This document shows positions 7,365 to 15,910 of a stretch of 64,000 nucleotides of DNA, in pieces. This DNA is from an uncultured Clostridium sp. (lineage in GTDB: Bacteria; Bacillota; Clostridia; Clostridiales; Clostridiaceae): positions 186,001 to 250,000 of the forward strand of contig CALBDU010000004.1 in the NCBI GenBank assembly GCA_937927335.1, written 5' to 3'. The notes under the pieces were generated by a model that saw nothing but the letters and a program-made list of their open reading frames with translations, was not told the origin of the DNA and ran no database searches. Numbering within the stretch: position 1 is the stretch's first letter; every line of letters begins with the position of its first letter. A program made the translations under genes and the position numbers.

Positions 7365-8774
7365 TTGAGGAACTTTGATTTTAAAACTATATATACCATA
7401 TTTGTATTTCTTGCTCTGGCTGCCTTTGATTACATTATATTGGGGCTTTTCCCCCCGTTGTTTTCATCCATAGCAAGGGATCTGGATGTACATATATCAA
7501 TGCTTGGATTCGTATTGGCAGTAAATATATTTGTTTCTTCGGTATCCGCCGTAGCATGGGGATACCTTTCAGGAAAATACAACAGAAAAAGATTGATTAT
7601 ATCTGGCACTATAATCTGGGCTATATCAGTATTTTTTACCTCCAGGTGCCAGAACCATGTACAGTTGATAATAACCCAGGTTTTCACTGGGATTGGTTTA
7701 GGTTGCATATCCTCCATCGGCTATAGTGTTTTGACGGATTATATCCCTCATAAATACAGGGGCACCCTGCTGAGTTTATGGGGAATATCTCAGGGCTTTG
7801 GCGGTATAGCCGGGGCCATAATGGCATCTTTGGTATCAACTGCCTCAAACTGGAGGAAGCCCTTTGAAATTGTAAGTGTAATTGGATTTCTTCTGATAAT
7901 ATTGTATTTGTTCGTGGAGGAACCAAAACAGGGAAGAGCAGAGCCTGAGCTTCAGCACCTGATGCAGGAAGGGCATGATTATGACTATAAAATTCAGATG
8001 AAGAGCATGCTGCATATTATTAAAAAGCCAAGCAATATGCTTTTGTTTATGCAGTCCTTTTTTTACAATATTGCTACAGGTACACTAATATGGCTTCCAA
8101 CCCTTTACATATCAAAGGTGGAGCAGCAGGGCTACAGCCCTGCTACGGCAATTATTGCTGGAGGTTATCTTTATGCATTGTTCCAGATCGGAGGGCTTAC
8201 TGCTACCTTTTTCGGATATATTGGGGATAGGGTTCATAAAAAAAGCTATAGGGGACGATCCCGGCTTGCGGCTTTTTTCATGTTTGCATCCATACCTTTT
8301 TACATAGTAATGTATTGTATACCCATGAACAACCTTGCTTTACCGGCAGGAGATAATCCTATATCCATTTTATTTGCTTTGCTTAAACAGATTTTTGTAA
8401 ATCCATGGGTAGGCTCTATATTCGTTTTGTCCTTTATAGCCTGTCAGGCCCTTTCTGCAAACACGCCGAACTGGCTGGCGCTAATTACTGACGTGAACCT
8501 CCCGGAGGATCGTGGGGCCGCTTTCAGCATAGCAAATTTGGCCAATGGTGTAGGAAGGACAATAGGAAATGCAGCTATTGGCATATTGCTTGGTGTCATA
8601 TCTGCATATGCCCGGGAACCGGAAAATTATATAATAACCATGTGCCTGTTTACACTTTTCTTTGTTCCTGCAGGTCTGTTGTATCTGAAAATGTCTAGGC
8701 ACAACAAGAAGGATATAAACAGAGTTAAATCAACACTCAGGCTCAGGGCAAAAAAGATATACCATAATAAATAA
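7365..8774 (+). CDS. MFS transporter
   Basis: This protein has about twelve hydrophobic helices, the MFS loop motif GYLSGKYNRKR after helix 2 and GYIGDRVHKKSYRGRSR in the matching position of the second half. It has the general form of sugar-phosphate or drug transporters; the substrate is unknown. The start is uncertain. TTG 7365 lies 10 nt after GAAAGG and gives an N-terminus (LRNFDFKT) directly ahead of helix 1. ATG 7308 in the same frame would add 19 residues but has no ribosome binding site and overlaps a promoter-like TATGATATT. It ends 15 nt before polA's start codon, so the two genes may share a transcript. Confidence 0.85.
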   Translation: MRNFDFKTIYTIFVFLALAAFDYIILGLFPPLFSSIARDLDVHISMLGFVLAVNIFVSSVSAVAWGYLSGKYNRKRLIISGTIIWAISVFFTSRCQNHVQLIITQVFTGIGLGCISSIGYSVLTDYIPHKYRGTLLSLWGISQGFGGIAGAIMASLVSTASNWRKPFEIVSVIGFLLIILYLFVEEPKQGRAEPELQHLMQEGHDYDYKIQMKSMLHIIKKPSNMLLFMQSFFYNIATGTLIWLPTLYISKVEQQGYSPATAIIAGGYLYALFQIGGLTATFFGYIGDRVHKKSYRGRSRLAAFFMFASIPFYIVMYCIPMNNLALPAGDNPISILFALLKQIFVNPWVGSIFVLSFIACQALSANTPNWLALITDVNLPEDRGAAFSIANLANGVGRTIGNAAIGILLGVISAYAREPENYIITMCLFTLFFVPAGLLYLKMSRHNKKDINRVKSTLRLRAKKIYHNK

Positions 8775-8789
8775 ACGGAGGTGGATTTT

Positions 8790-11426
8790 TTGGAAAAAGA
8801 GAAATTATTAGTGCTTGATGGGAACAGTCTTATGAACAGGGCATTTTATGCACTGCCACCACTGACCAATACTGAAGGATTAAATACAAATGCAATATAT
8901 GGCTTTGTAACCATGCTGTTAAAAATGAAGGAGGAAATAAAGCCAGACTATATAGTGTCAACATTTGACAAAAAGGCTCCTACCTTCAGGCATGATGCAT
9001 ACAAGGAATATAAGGCGGGCAGGAAGCAGATGCCTCCTGAACTTGCTGAGCAGTTTCCGGTAGTTAAGGACCTGCTTAAGCTGCTTGCTATTGATATATT
9101 TGAGATTGAAGGCTTTGAAGCTGATGACCTTATAGGAACATTGTCAGTTTACGCAGAGAAGAAGGATATTGAGGTCTATATTGTAACAGGAGATAAGGAT
9201 GCTCTGCAGCTTGCTACTGACGATGTTAAGGTTATAATTACGAAAAAAGGAATTACTGAAAAAGAAATCTACGATAAAAACAGAATGGTTCAGGATTTTG
9301 GCATAACCCCTGATCAGTTTATTGATGTGAAGGGCCTTATGGGTGATGCCTCGGATAATATACCTGGAGTCCCGGGAATTGGTGAAAAGACTGCATTTAA
9401 GCTCATTAAGGAATATGGCAGCATAGAAGAGGTTTTAAAGAATATAAATAATATTAGCGGTAAGAAAATTAAGGAAAACCTCCAGGAATACAGCGAACAA
9501 GCAGTTTTCAGCAAGAAATTAGCTACTATAATGAAGGAAGTACCAATAGACATAGACATGGCTTCCATAAAATCCAAGGAAAGCTATGACTATGACGGAG
9601 TAAGAAATTTGTTTTTTAAGCTTCAATTTAAGTCACTACTGGATAAAATACCCCAGCAGAAGCTGGAACAGGAAGCATTAACAGAGGAAACTGAAGAAAT
9701 TGACTGGGAAACCATTGACACAATTGATAGCCTTAAGAAACTGGCTGATACAATAAAAAAAGACAGTAATGAAACTATGTTTGTTTTATTTGACGTGGAA
9801 GAATATAGCTTTTACTCCAAGGCATATATCAGCAGGATGTACATAAATTTCAAGGATGCAAATTACAGTATCCAGTTCGAAAAGCTCTTAAAGGAATCCG
9901 GTAATGGGTCGGAAATTATTGACTCTATTTTGGGCAGCAGCAATGTAGGGAAAGTGGGCTTTGATGTAAAAGCACCCCATGCTGTGCTTCATAAGCTAGG
10001 TATAGATTTTAATGGAGTTAAGTTTGATTTGAAAATTGCTGCTTACCTTATTGATTCCTCCAGAGGGGAATATGACCTGAATACAATGATTCAGGAATAT
10101 CTGCATATGGATTTAAAGGATCAGGGGGAAGGCTTGAGGATTAAGCAGATACATCATATGAAAAGCCTTTATGACATAGTTAAGGGAAAAATTGAAGAGC
10201 TTGATATGCATGAACTTTTGTACACAGTGGAACTACCTCTCACTGAAGTGCTTGCTTCCGTGGAAAGTGAAGGTTTCAGAGTGGACAGTGAAAAATTAAA
10301 TGAGCTTGGTCTCAATTTTACGGCTGAAATACAAAGGATTCAGCAGGAAATTTATGATCTTGCAGGGGAAGAATTCAATATAAATTCACCAAAACAGCTT
10401 GGTAAAATATTATTTGAAAAACTTGATCTCCCTGTAATAAAAAAGACAAAAACAGGATATTCAACTAATGCTGAAGTCCTTGAGGAATTAAGCGGAAGAC
10501 ATGATATAATTGATAAAATCACTTACTACAGGCAGCTGGTTAAATTGTTTTCCACCTATGTTGAAGGGCTTAAGGCTGTAATAGATTCTGACGGTAAAAT
10601 CCACTCCAGTCTTAATCAGACGGTTACCACCACTGGAAGGCTTTCCAGTACCGAACCCAATCTGCAGAACATACCAATAAAATACGAAATGGGTAGAGAG
10701 ATAAGAAAGGTATTTATACCTGAGGATGAAAACAGCATTATATTGTCCGCGGATTATTCCCAGATAGAACTCCGGGTGCTGGCCCATATAGCTGATGACC
10801 AGAACCTTATAGGAGCCTTTGAGAACCACCTGGATATACATAGAAAAACAGCCTCTGAGGTGTTCAGAGTACCCCTTGACCAGGTTACCCCGCTGATGAG
10901 GAGCAATGCCAAGGCTGTAAATTTCGGAATAGTATATGGCATAGGTGATTTCAGTCTGGGAAAGGATCTCAAGATTCCAAGGAAGGAAGCCAAGGCATAT
11001 ATAGATACCTATTTTGAAAGGTATCCTGGAGTAAAAAAGTACATGGACGATATTATTAAATTTGCCAAAGAGCATAGTTATGTCATTACTATTTTAAAAA
11101 GGAGACGTGCTCTTCCGGAGATAAAATCCTCCAATAAAATAGTGCAGGCTTTTGGGGAGAGACTAGCTATGAATACCCCTATCCAGGGCAGTGCCGCAGA
11201 TATAATTAAGCTGGCTATGGTTCATGTTTATGATGAGCTTGAAAAAAGAAAGCTCAAAAGCAGGCTTATTCTCCAGGTTCATGACGAATTGATATTGAAC
11301 GTTTATAAGGATGAACTGGAGGAGGTCAAGTCCATTGTAAAAAATGAGATGGAAAATGTCATGGATCTTAGAGTTCCGCTTGAGGTGGATATTAATGTTG
11401 GAAAGAGCTGGTATGAAGCCAAATAA
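8790..11426 (+). CDS. polA: DNA polymerase I
   Basis: This 878-aa protein has an N-terminal 5'-3' exonuclease domain (residues 1-290, VLDGNSLMNRAFYA and the HhH segment GVPGIGEKTAFKLI), a central 3'-5' exonuclease-like domain (about 310-470, DEDD residues partly altered, so proofreading is uncertain) and a C-terminal polymerase domain with motif A DYSQIELRVLAHIA, motif B RSNAKAVNFGIVYG and motif C QVHDE. The start is TTG 8790, 8 nt after CGGAGG; GTG 8781 is in frame but overlaps that site. It fills gaps after Okazaki-fragment processing and excision repair. coaE follows 11 nt later. Confidence 0.95.
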   Translation: MEKEKLLVLDGNSLMNRAFYALPPLTNTEGLNTNAIYGFVTMLLKMKEEIKPDYIVSTFDKKAPTFRHDAYKEYKAGRKQMPPELAEQFPVVKDLLKLLAIDIFEIEGFEADDLIGTLSVYAEKKDIEVYIVTGDKDALQLATDDVKVIITKKGITEKEIYDKNRMVQDFGITPDQFIDVKGLMGDASDNIPGVPGIGEKTAFKLIKEYGSIEEVLKNINNISGKKIKENLQEYSEQAVFSKKLATIMKEVPIDIDMASIKSKESYDYDGVRNLFFKLQFKSLLDKIPQQKLEQEALTEETEEIDWETIDTIDSLKKLADTIKKDSNETMFVLFDVEEYSFYSKAYISRMYINFKDANYSIQFEKLLKESGNGSEIIDSILGSSNVGKVGFDVKAPHAVLHKLGIDFNGVKFDLKIAAYLIDSSRGEYDLNTMIQEYLHMDLKDQGEGLRIKQIHHMKSLYDIVKGKIEELDMHELLYTVELPLTEVLASVESEGFRVDSEKLNELGLNFTAEIQRIQQEIYDLAGEEFNINSPKQLGKILFEKLDLPVIKKTKTGYSTNAEVLEELSGRHDIIDKITYYRQLVKLFSTYVEGLKAVIDSDGKIHSSLNQTVTTTGRLSSTEPNLQNIPIKYEMGREIRKVFIPEDENSIILSADYSQIELRVLAHIADDQNLIGAFENHLDIHRKTASEVFRVPLDQVTPLMRSNAKAVNFGIVYGIGDFSLGKDLKIPRKEAKAYIDTYFERYPGVKKYMDDIIKFAKEHSYVITILKRRRALPEIKSSNKIVQAFGERLAMNTPIQGSAADIIKLAMVHVYDELEKRKLKSRLILQVHDELILNVYKDELEEVKSIVKNEMENVMDLRVPLEVDINVGKSWYEAK

Positions 11427-11437
11427 GGGTGATAAAT

Positions 11438-12070
11438 ATGCTGAAGATAGGACTAACAGGGGGTATTGGCAGTGGAAAAAGCACTATATCCAAATACATA
11501 GTACAGTTGGGGTTCCCTGTAATTGATGCTGATATTATATCCAGAGAGGTGCTTGAATTGTATCCTGAAATACTTGAGAAAATACGGCAGCAGTTTGGTA
11601 AAGAATTCTTCCATGAAAATAATGAGCTCCATCGAAGAAAATTTGGCAACTTCCTTTTTCAAAACCAGGAAAAGCTGGAACTATATGAAGGTATTATAAT
11701 GCCATATATTAAAAAGGAAATATTTATAAGGCTTAACAGGCTTCAGGAGGAAGGCGAAAGGGTTTGCTTTTTGGATGCAGCTACTCTTATTGAAAAAGGT
11801 ATTCATAAGTTTATGGATAAGAATATCCTGGTATGGGTAAACCGGGATATCCAGGTTGAAAGGATAAAACAAAGGGACAAACTTCACCTGGAGGATGTGA
11901 ATAATCGTATCAATTCTCAAATGAGCCTGGAGGAAAAAAGAAAATATGTTGATTTTGTGGTGGACAATTCTGGTACCATAGAGGAAACAAAACAACAGAT
12001 ATTAGATGTACTTGAAATATTAGGTTTATTAAAAGGGAGGTGCAGTCCTGATCAGTCAGGACAGATATAA
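11438..12070 (+). CDS. coaE: Dephospho-CoA kinase
   Basis: This 210-aa P-loop kinase starts MLKIGLTGGIGSGKST and has the CoaE segment FPVIDADIISREVL; it phosphorylates the ribose 3'-OH of dephospho-CoA in the last step of coenzyme A synthesis. The polA-coaE order is usual in Firmicutes. ATG 11438 follows AAGGGTGATAA; an in-frame GTG at 11429 is inside the binding site. Its end overlaps the leader region of the downstream transglycosylase. The protein is a little longer than the E. coli enzyme because of a charged C-terminal tail. Confidence 0.93.
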   Translation: MLKIGLTGGIGSGKSTISKYIVQLGFPVIDADIISREVLELYPEILEKIRQQFGKEFFHENNELHRRKFGNFLFQNQEKLELYEGIIMPYIKKEIFIRLNRLQEEGERVCFLDAATLIEKGIHKFMDKNILVWVNRDIQVERIKQRDKLHLEDVNNRINSQMSLEEKRKYVDFVVDNSGTIEETKQQILDVLEILGLLKGRCSPDQSGQI

Positions 12071-12071
12071 T

Positions 12072-12611
12072 TTGAAGGCAATTAAAAATATTACTTTATT
12101 ATTTCTGTTGGTGGTATTAATAATGAACGCCAGCAGCATAGCAAAATACTTTTTCCCTTTTAACCATGCGGAAGCAATAGCGAAGTATTCAAAAATGTAT
12201 AATGTAGACCCTATTATGGTATCGGCAGTTATAAAAACCGAAAGCAATTTTGATGTTGATGCCAAATCAAAGAAAAACGCATACGGACTTATGCAGATAA
12301 CTCCGGATACAGCAAGATGGATTGCAGACAAGATGAATATGGATAACTTCAGTCTTGATATGCTGACGGATTCCGATACCAATATAAAGATGGGCTGCTG
12401 GTACTTAAGCAATTTGAATAAGGAATTTAATAATAATGATTTGGCCTTGGCTGCATATAATGCAGGAAGAGGAAATGTCCAGAAATGGCTTAAGGATCCT
12501 CAATATTCAAAGGATGGAGTTTCCTTAACAAATATTCCGTTCCCTGAAACAGACAGATATATTACAAAGGTTAAGCTATACTATAAAATTTACAAGTTCC
12601 TATATTTTTAA
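12072..12611 (+). CDS. Membrane-anchored lytic transglycosylase (SLT family)
   Basis: This 179-aa protein has an N-terminal hydrophobic helix (residues 7-19) and an SLT domain with catalytic Glu57 in AVIKTESNFD, then AYGLMQITPDTA and AAYNAGRGNVQKWL. It cleaves peptidoglycan between MurNAc and GlcNAc with formation of an anhydro end, outside the membrane. The start is unusual. TTG 12072 lies 31 nt from the strong site GGGAGG (12035-12040). An in-frame CTG at 12048 is 7 nt from that site, and the stretch between contains a perfect hairpin GTCCTGA-TCAG-TCAGGAC. Translation may begin at CTG, or at TTG with the hairpin looped out. Confidence 0.88.
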   Translation: MKAIKNITLLFLLVVLIMNASSIAKYFFPFNHAEAIAKYSKMYNVDPIMVSAVIKTESNFDVDAKSKKNAYGLMQITPDTARWIADKMNMDNFSLDMLTDSDTNIKMGCWYLSNLNKEFNNNDLALAAYNAGRGNVQKWLKDPQYSKDGVSLTNIPFPETDRYITKVKLYYKIYKFLYF

Positions 12612-12639
12612 AAAAATAATAAAAATTTTGCTAAATATA

Positions 12640-12668
12640 TTGACAATGTATTGTATATTTGATAATAT
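12640..12668 (+). promoter_or_regulatory. Promoter of the tandem T-box/hom-thrB transcript
   Basis: TTGACA (12640-12645) and TAATAT (12663-12668) are separated by 17 bp, just upstream of the first T-box leader. Confidence 0.7.
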
Positions 12669-12697
12669 AACTTCAATGTAATTAGTAATCCATCAAT

Positions 12698-12934
12698 GGC
12701 AATGATAAGGAAGAGTAAACAATGAACTGTTCCAAGAGAGGGAAACTCATAGGCTGAAAGGTTTCCTGAACAAGCAGGGTTGAAAACCACCTTGGAGTCG
12801 AATACTGAATTTAAGTAGGTATATCCGCTTATCCGCGTTAAAGATTTTGAGATAATGGTTTATTATTCAATAATTAATCATTAACTTGGGTGGAATCGCG
12901 ATTATACTCGCCCCAGGATTGGGGCGGGTTTTTT
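12698..12934 (+). promoter_or_regulatory. T-box leader 1, threonine specifier (ACU)
   Basis: This leader shows the stem I elements AAGAGTAAAC and CCAAGAGAGGG...CCACCTTGG, the S-turn/specifier region with GAA-T-ACT-GA (specifier ACU at 12804-12806), stem III-like CCGCTTATCCGCG, the T-box sequence TGGGTGGAATCGCG (12887-12900) and a terminator CTCGCCCC/GGGGCGGG (12907-12928) with a T-run. Uncharged tRNA-Thr pairing to ACU and to the T-box bulge should favour the antiterminator and let transcription pass toward hom-thrB. The ACU reading is by analogy with the glyQS leader. Confidence 0.93.
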
Positions 12935-12949
12935 ATTTTATAAAAAAAC

Positions 12950-13179
12950 AGGCAATGATAAGGAAGAGTAAACAATGAACTGCTCTAAGAGAGAGAAACT
13001 CACCGGCTGAAAGGTTTCTTGAGCAAGCAGGGTTGAAAACCACCTTGGAGTCGTGAACTGAATTAAGTAGGTGTATCCGCATATCTGCGTTAAAGATTTG
13101 AGTGACAATGCATTTTGCATTGTAATTTGGGTGGAACCACGGAAGCATTCGTCCCATTGCTGGGATGAGTGTTTTTTTT
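12950..13179 (+). promoter_or_regulatory. T-box leader 2, threonine specifier (ACU), in tandem
   Basis: A second full T-box element, closely similar to the first, begins 15 nt after its terminator stretch. It has AAGAGTAAAC, a stem I with CTCTAAGAGAGAG, specifier ACU at 13057-13059 in GTGA-ACT-GA, T-box TGGGTGGAACCACGG (13128-13142) and a terminator CATTCGTCCCA/TGGGATGAGTG (13146-13171) followed by eight T. No promoter lies between the two, so transcripts must pass two threonine-dependent terminators in series before reaching hom. Confidence 0.93.
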
Positions 13180-13267
13180 ATACAAAAAACAAAATGAGGG
13201 GGAAAAATCATGGAGATTGGTACCAGCTACTATTTATCAGAAAATTTTAATTTAAGGAGGAATAATA

Positions 13268-14512
13268 ATGGCAAGCATAGCAATGTTAGGTTACGGAACA
13301 GTAGGAAGCGGGGTTGTTGAATTAATAAGCAGCAATAAAAATAAATTTGTAAAAGGTATGAATGAAAATCTTGAGGTTTCTAAAATTCTTGTAAGAAACT
13401 TGGATAAATACAAGGAAAACAAGTACAGGGCTAAGATAACTGATAATTTTGATGATGTAATGAAGGAAAAGGTTGATATAGTAGTAGAAGCCATGGGAGG
13501 AGTATATCCATCCTATGATTATGTAAAAAGGGCATTGGAATTAAAAAAACATGTGGTAACAGCAAATAAGGACCTAATAGCTGAACATGGAGCTAAGCTA
13601 TTAGATATAGCAAACGAGAATGGTGTGGAGTTAAGATTTGAAGCCAGTGTTGGTGGCGGTATACCCATACTGAAATCTATCAGCGACTGCCTGGTTGGTA
13701 ATAATATCAGCAGTATTAAGGCAATTCTTAATGGAACAACAAATTTCATTTTATCAAAAATGAATGATGAAGATATACAGTATGAAGAGGCGTTGAAAAC
13801 AGCCCAGGAGCTTGGATTTGCAGAAGCAAACCCGGATAGTGATGTTTTAGGGCTGGATGCTGCAAGAAAGCTTTCAATTCTTTCTACAATGGCTTTTCAG
13901 AAAAAAGTGGATTGGAAAAATATAAATGCCAGAGGCATTAATAATATAGACAGTTTGGATTTTAAGTATGCTAAACGAGAGGGCTGCAATATCAAACTGC
14001 TGGCCATAAGCAAGCTTATAGATAATAAGGTATATGCATCGGTTACACCGGTGATGGTTAAGAGTAATTCCTCTCTTGGAAGGGTTAGAAATGAATACAA
14101 TGCCATACAGGTAGAGGGGGATGCAGTGGGAGATGTGATGTTCTCAGGCAAGGGAGCAGGTATGATGCCCACAGCCAGTGCAATGTTCGGAGACATTGCA
14201 GATATAATCCAGAATAAGAAAGAAAATCCTATGGCCTTTGATTATGAAGATGCAGAGGTGGAAGGACTTTGGGACAAGGAAAGCAGATGGCTATTAAGAA
14301 TCAGAGCTAACGAAAGGATAAATGCAATGAAAGCTTTGTCCAAGAATTTTTCAAATTGCAATATCCTGGCAGGGGAATTTGGAGAATATGGTGATGAGGT
14401 AGCAGCTTTTGTAAGAGCAGATAGTGAAAAGGCAATAGACAGGTTCATTTTCAATTTGGAATCTGATGGAGAGCTTAAGGAATATAAAAAAATAATGCTG
14501 ATGGAAGAATAA
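13268..14512 (+). CDS. hom: Homoserine dehydrogenase
   Basis: This 414-aa protein has an N-terminal Rossmann fold (MLGYGTVGSGVVELI), the catalytic domain with ANKDLIAEHG, VGGGIPILKSI and GLDAARKLSI, and a C-terminal ACT-type region (about 335-410) that in relatives binds threonine for feedback inhibition. It reduces aspartate semialdehyde to homoserine. ATG 13268 follows AAGGAGG. Control by two threonine T-boxes fits its position at the head of the threonine branch; thrB follows 22 nt later. Confidence 0.96.
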   Translation: MASIAMLGYGTVGSGVVELISSNKNKFVKGMNENLEVSKILVRNLDKYKENKYRAKITDNFDDVMKEKVDIVVEAMGGVYPSYDYVKRALELKKHVVTANKDLIAEHGAKLLDIANENGVELRFEASVGGGIPILKSISDCLVGNNISSIKAILNGTTNFILSKMNDEDIQYEEALKTAQELGFAEANPDSDVLGLDAARKLSILSTMAFQKKVDWKNINARGINNIDSLDFKYAKREGCNIKLLAISKLIDNKVYASVTPVMVKSNSSLGRVRNEYNAIQVEGDAVGDVMFSGKGAGMMPTASAMFGDIADIIQNKKENPMAFDYEDAEVEGLWDKESRWLLRIRANERINAMKALSKNFSNCNILAGEFGEYGDEVAAFVRADSEKAIDRFIFNLESDGELKEYKKIMLMEE

Positions 14513-14534
14513 TATAAAAAAGGAGTGTTATATA

Positions 14535-15431
14535 ATGATAAAAGTAAGAATACCTGCAACTACTGCAAATATGGGACCGGGATTTGATGCCTTGGGAATG
14601 GCTTTAAATTTATATAATGATATAGAAGTGGAAGAAAAAAATGGGGAGACTTTGATCTTCAATGATGGAGTGCTATCTAAAGAAGATTATAGGGAAAATA
14701 TGATATATGACAGCATAGTTAAGACTTTAGACAGATATAATTACAAATACGAAGGATTTAAAATAAACGTGTCAAAATGCGAAATTCCTATTTGCAGAGG
14801 TCTTGGAAGCAGCTCTGCCTGCATAGTTGGCGGAATATATGCAGCAAACGCAATTATGGGAAATACTATGAGCTTAGATGATATAATTGATCTGGCAACT
14901 GAGTTTGAAGGACATCCTGATAATGTGGTGCCAGCTATAGCCGGCGGTATGGTAACTTCCTTAGTTGACGGAGGAAAGGTTAATTATTCAAAGGTTAAGG
15001 TGCCTTCCAGCATCAGATTTGTTTCAATGATACCATCCATACAGGTCAGCACTGAAAAGGCTAGAGCTGTTATGCCAGACAGCTACAGCAGAACTGACTG
15101 TGTTTATTCCCTTTGCAGATCAGCCATGCTGATAAGTGCCTTTAACAATGAAGAACTGGATAAACTAAGGGTTTGCTTTGGAGACAGAATTCACCAGCCA
15201 TACAGAAAAACATTGATCGACAACGCGGATGCAATTTTCAGCAAAGCAAGCGAACTGGGTGCACTAGGCGAGTTTATCAGCGGTTCAGGCTCAACTTTAA
15301 TGGCAGTGGTTAAGGAAGAGGATTGCGATAAATTTCAGCAGGAAATAGGAAAGTATTTATCTCAGCTTAATGGTGATTGGAGAGCTGTGGTTCTCGAACC
15401 TGATTTTCAAGGAGTAAGATTGGTATCCTAG
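14535..15431 (+). CDS. thrB: Homoserine kinase
   Basis: This 298-aa GHMP-family kinase has the N-terminal motif RIPATTANMGPGFDALG, the ATP-binding PICRGLGSSSACIVGG near residues 85-100 and the C-terminal GSGSTLMAV motif. It phosphorylates homoserine to O-phosphohomoserine. It is the last gene of the T-box-controlled hom-thrB operon; thrC (threonine synthase) is not in the window. ATG 14535 follows AAAAGGAGTG. A strong terminator follows. Confidence 0.96.
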   Translation: MIKVRIPATTANMGPGFDALGMALNLYNDIEVEEKNGETLIFNDGVLSKEDYRENMIYDSIVKTLDRYNYKYEGFKINVSKCEIPICRGLGSSSACIVGGIYAANAIMGNTMSLDDIIDLATEFEGHPDNVVPAIAGGMVTSLVDGGKVNYSKVKVPSSIRFVSMIPSIQVSTEKARAVMPDSYSRTDCVYSLCRSAMLISAFNNEELDKLRVCFGDRIHQPYRKTLIDNADAIFSKASELGALGEFISGSGSTLMAVVKEEDCDKFQQEIGKYLSQLNGDWRAVVLEPDFQGVRLVS

Positions 15432-15440
15432 CAATATTAT

Positions 15441-15482
15441 CCCCTTAAGGTAAAATTTTATCTTAAGGGGAATTGTTTTTTC
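15441..15482 (+). terminator. Intrinsic terminator after thrB
   Basis: CCCCTTAAGGTAAAA and TTTTATCTTAAGGGG (15441-15470) form a long hairpin with a single G-T wobble, followed by AATTGTTTTTT. Confidence 0.85.
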
Positions 15483-15485
15483 CTG

Positions 15486-15513
15486 TTGACAATTCGGCTA
15501 AATATAGTATAAT
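15486..15513 (+). promoter_or_regulatory. Promoter of tRNA-Leu(GAG) and the adjacent structured RNA
   Basis: TTGACA (15486-15491) and TATAAT (15508-15513), both perfect consensus, with a 16-bp spacer, 12 nt ahead of the tRNA. No other promoter is visible before the structured RNA, so the tRNA and the RNA are probably one primary transcript. Confidence 0.85.
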
Positions 15514-15525
15514 AATAAAGGTAAT

Positions 15526-15607
15526 GCGAGAGTGGCGGAATGGCAGACGCGCACGTTTGAGGGGCGTGTGGGAGACCGTACGGGTTCAAGTCCCGTCTCT
15601 CGCACCA
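15526..15607 (+). tRNA. tRNA-Leu (anticodon GAG)
   Basis: Class II tRNA with acceptor GCGAGAG/CTCTCGC, discriminator A and encoded CCA (15605-15607), D-arm GGAATGGCAGACGC, anticodon stem CACGT/GCGTG with loop TTGAGGG (anticodon GAG), long variable arm and GGTTCAAGTCC T-arm. It is followed with no gap by the structured RNA. Confidence 0.95.
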
Positions 15608-15609
15608 TT

Positions 15610-15810
15610 AACTGAATATTTTCTGGAATACTCGTAGAACTCTTATCTTGAACCTACATTTCAAGTAAGGGAACTCAAAATCATGGCTTAGATATGTACC
15701 TTCTGTGAGACCTTTACGGCATTAAGGCGATAGAATAGCCAGTGAGAGTACCCACCTATCGGACGATAGGTGTCAATGAAAGAGTAGCGGTATTTTGGAA
15801 TTTTATAAAC
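15610..15810 (+). ncRNA. Structured non-coding RNA of uncertain family, directly after tRNA-Leu
   Basis: This stretch of about 200 nt has no good ORF but clear secondary structure. A 12-bp closing helix pairs TTCTGGAATACT (15621-15632) with GGTATTTTGGAA (15789-15800), with some G-T pairs. Inside are the hairpin CTTATCTTGAA/TTCAAGTAAG (15642-15669, one bulge), the pair TGGCT (15684-15688)/AGCCA (15737-15741) and the perfect hairpin CACCTATC-GGAC-GATAGGTG (15753-15772). A terminator follows at 15816. I cannot name the family. The raiA-type RNA of clostridia is one candidate to test, and 6S RNA looks less likely because there is no long central bubble. Its 3' strand is duplicated at 18173-18204. 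Confidence 0.65.
15771..15802 (+). repeat. Left copy of 32-bp direct repeat (3' strand of the structured RNA)
   Basis: This 32-bp stretch starts with TGTCAATGAAAGAG and ends with GGTATTTTGGAATT. It recurs at 18173-18204 with a single T/C difference (15785 versus 18187). Here it forms the 3' side of the RNA's closing helix, so this copy is the functional end of the RNA. The two copies are 2,402 bp apart and bracket the spo0E-like and kinase genes. Confidence 0.95.
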
Positions 15811-15815
15811 GATTG

Positions 15816-15839
15816 AAACACCTTTATAGGTGTTTTTTT
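15816..15839 (+). terminator. Terminator of the structured RNA (left)
   Basis: AAACACCT (15816-15823) pairs with AGGTGTTT (15828-15835), loop TTAT, then a T-run. Confidence 0.85.
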
Positions 15840-15910
15840 ATGTAAATTTATGAAAATCTATCTCAAGTCTATAAAATTTAATAATGTATTTAATTATTTA
15901 TTAGATTTTA

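Noticed and set aside
12608..13211. Minus-strand frames across the T-box leaders
   Set aside because: They repeat between the two leaders because the leaders are duplicated RNA; no start signals and strong RNA structure on the plus strand.
15610..15810. tmRNA, RNase P RNA or SRP RNA for the structured RNA
   Set aside because: It lacks the tRNA-like ends of tmRNA, the conserved core of RNase P RNA and the Alu/S-domain motifs of SRP RNA.
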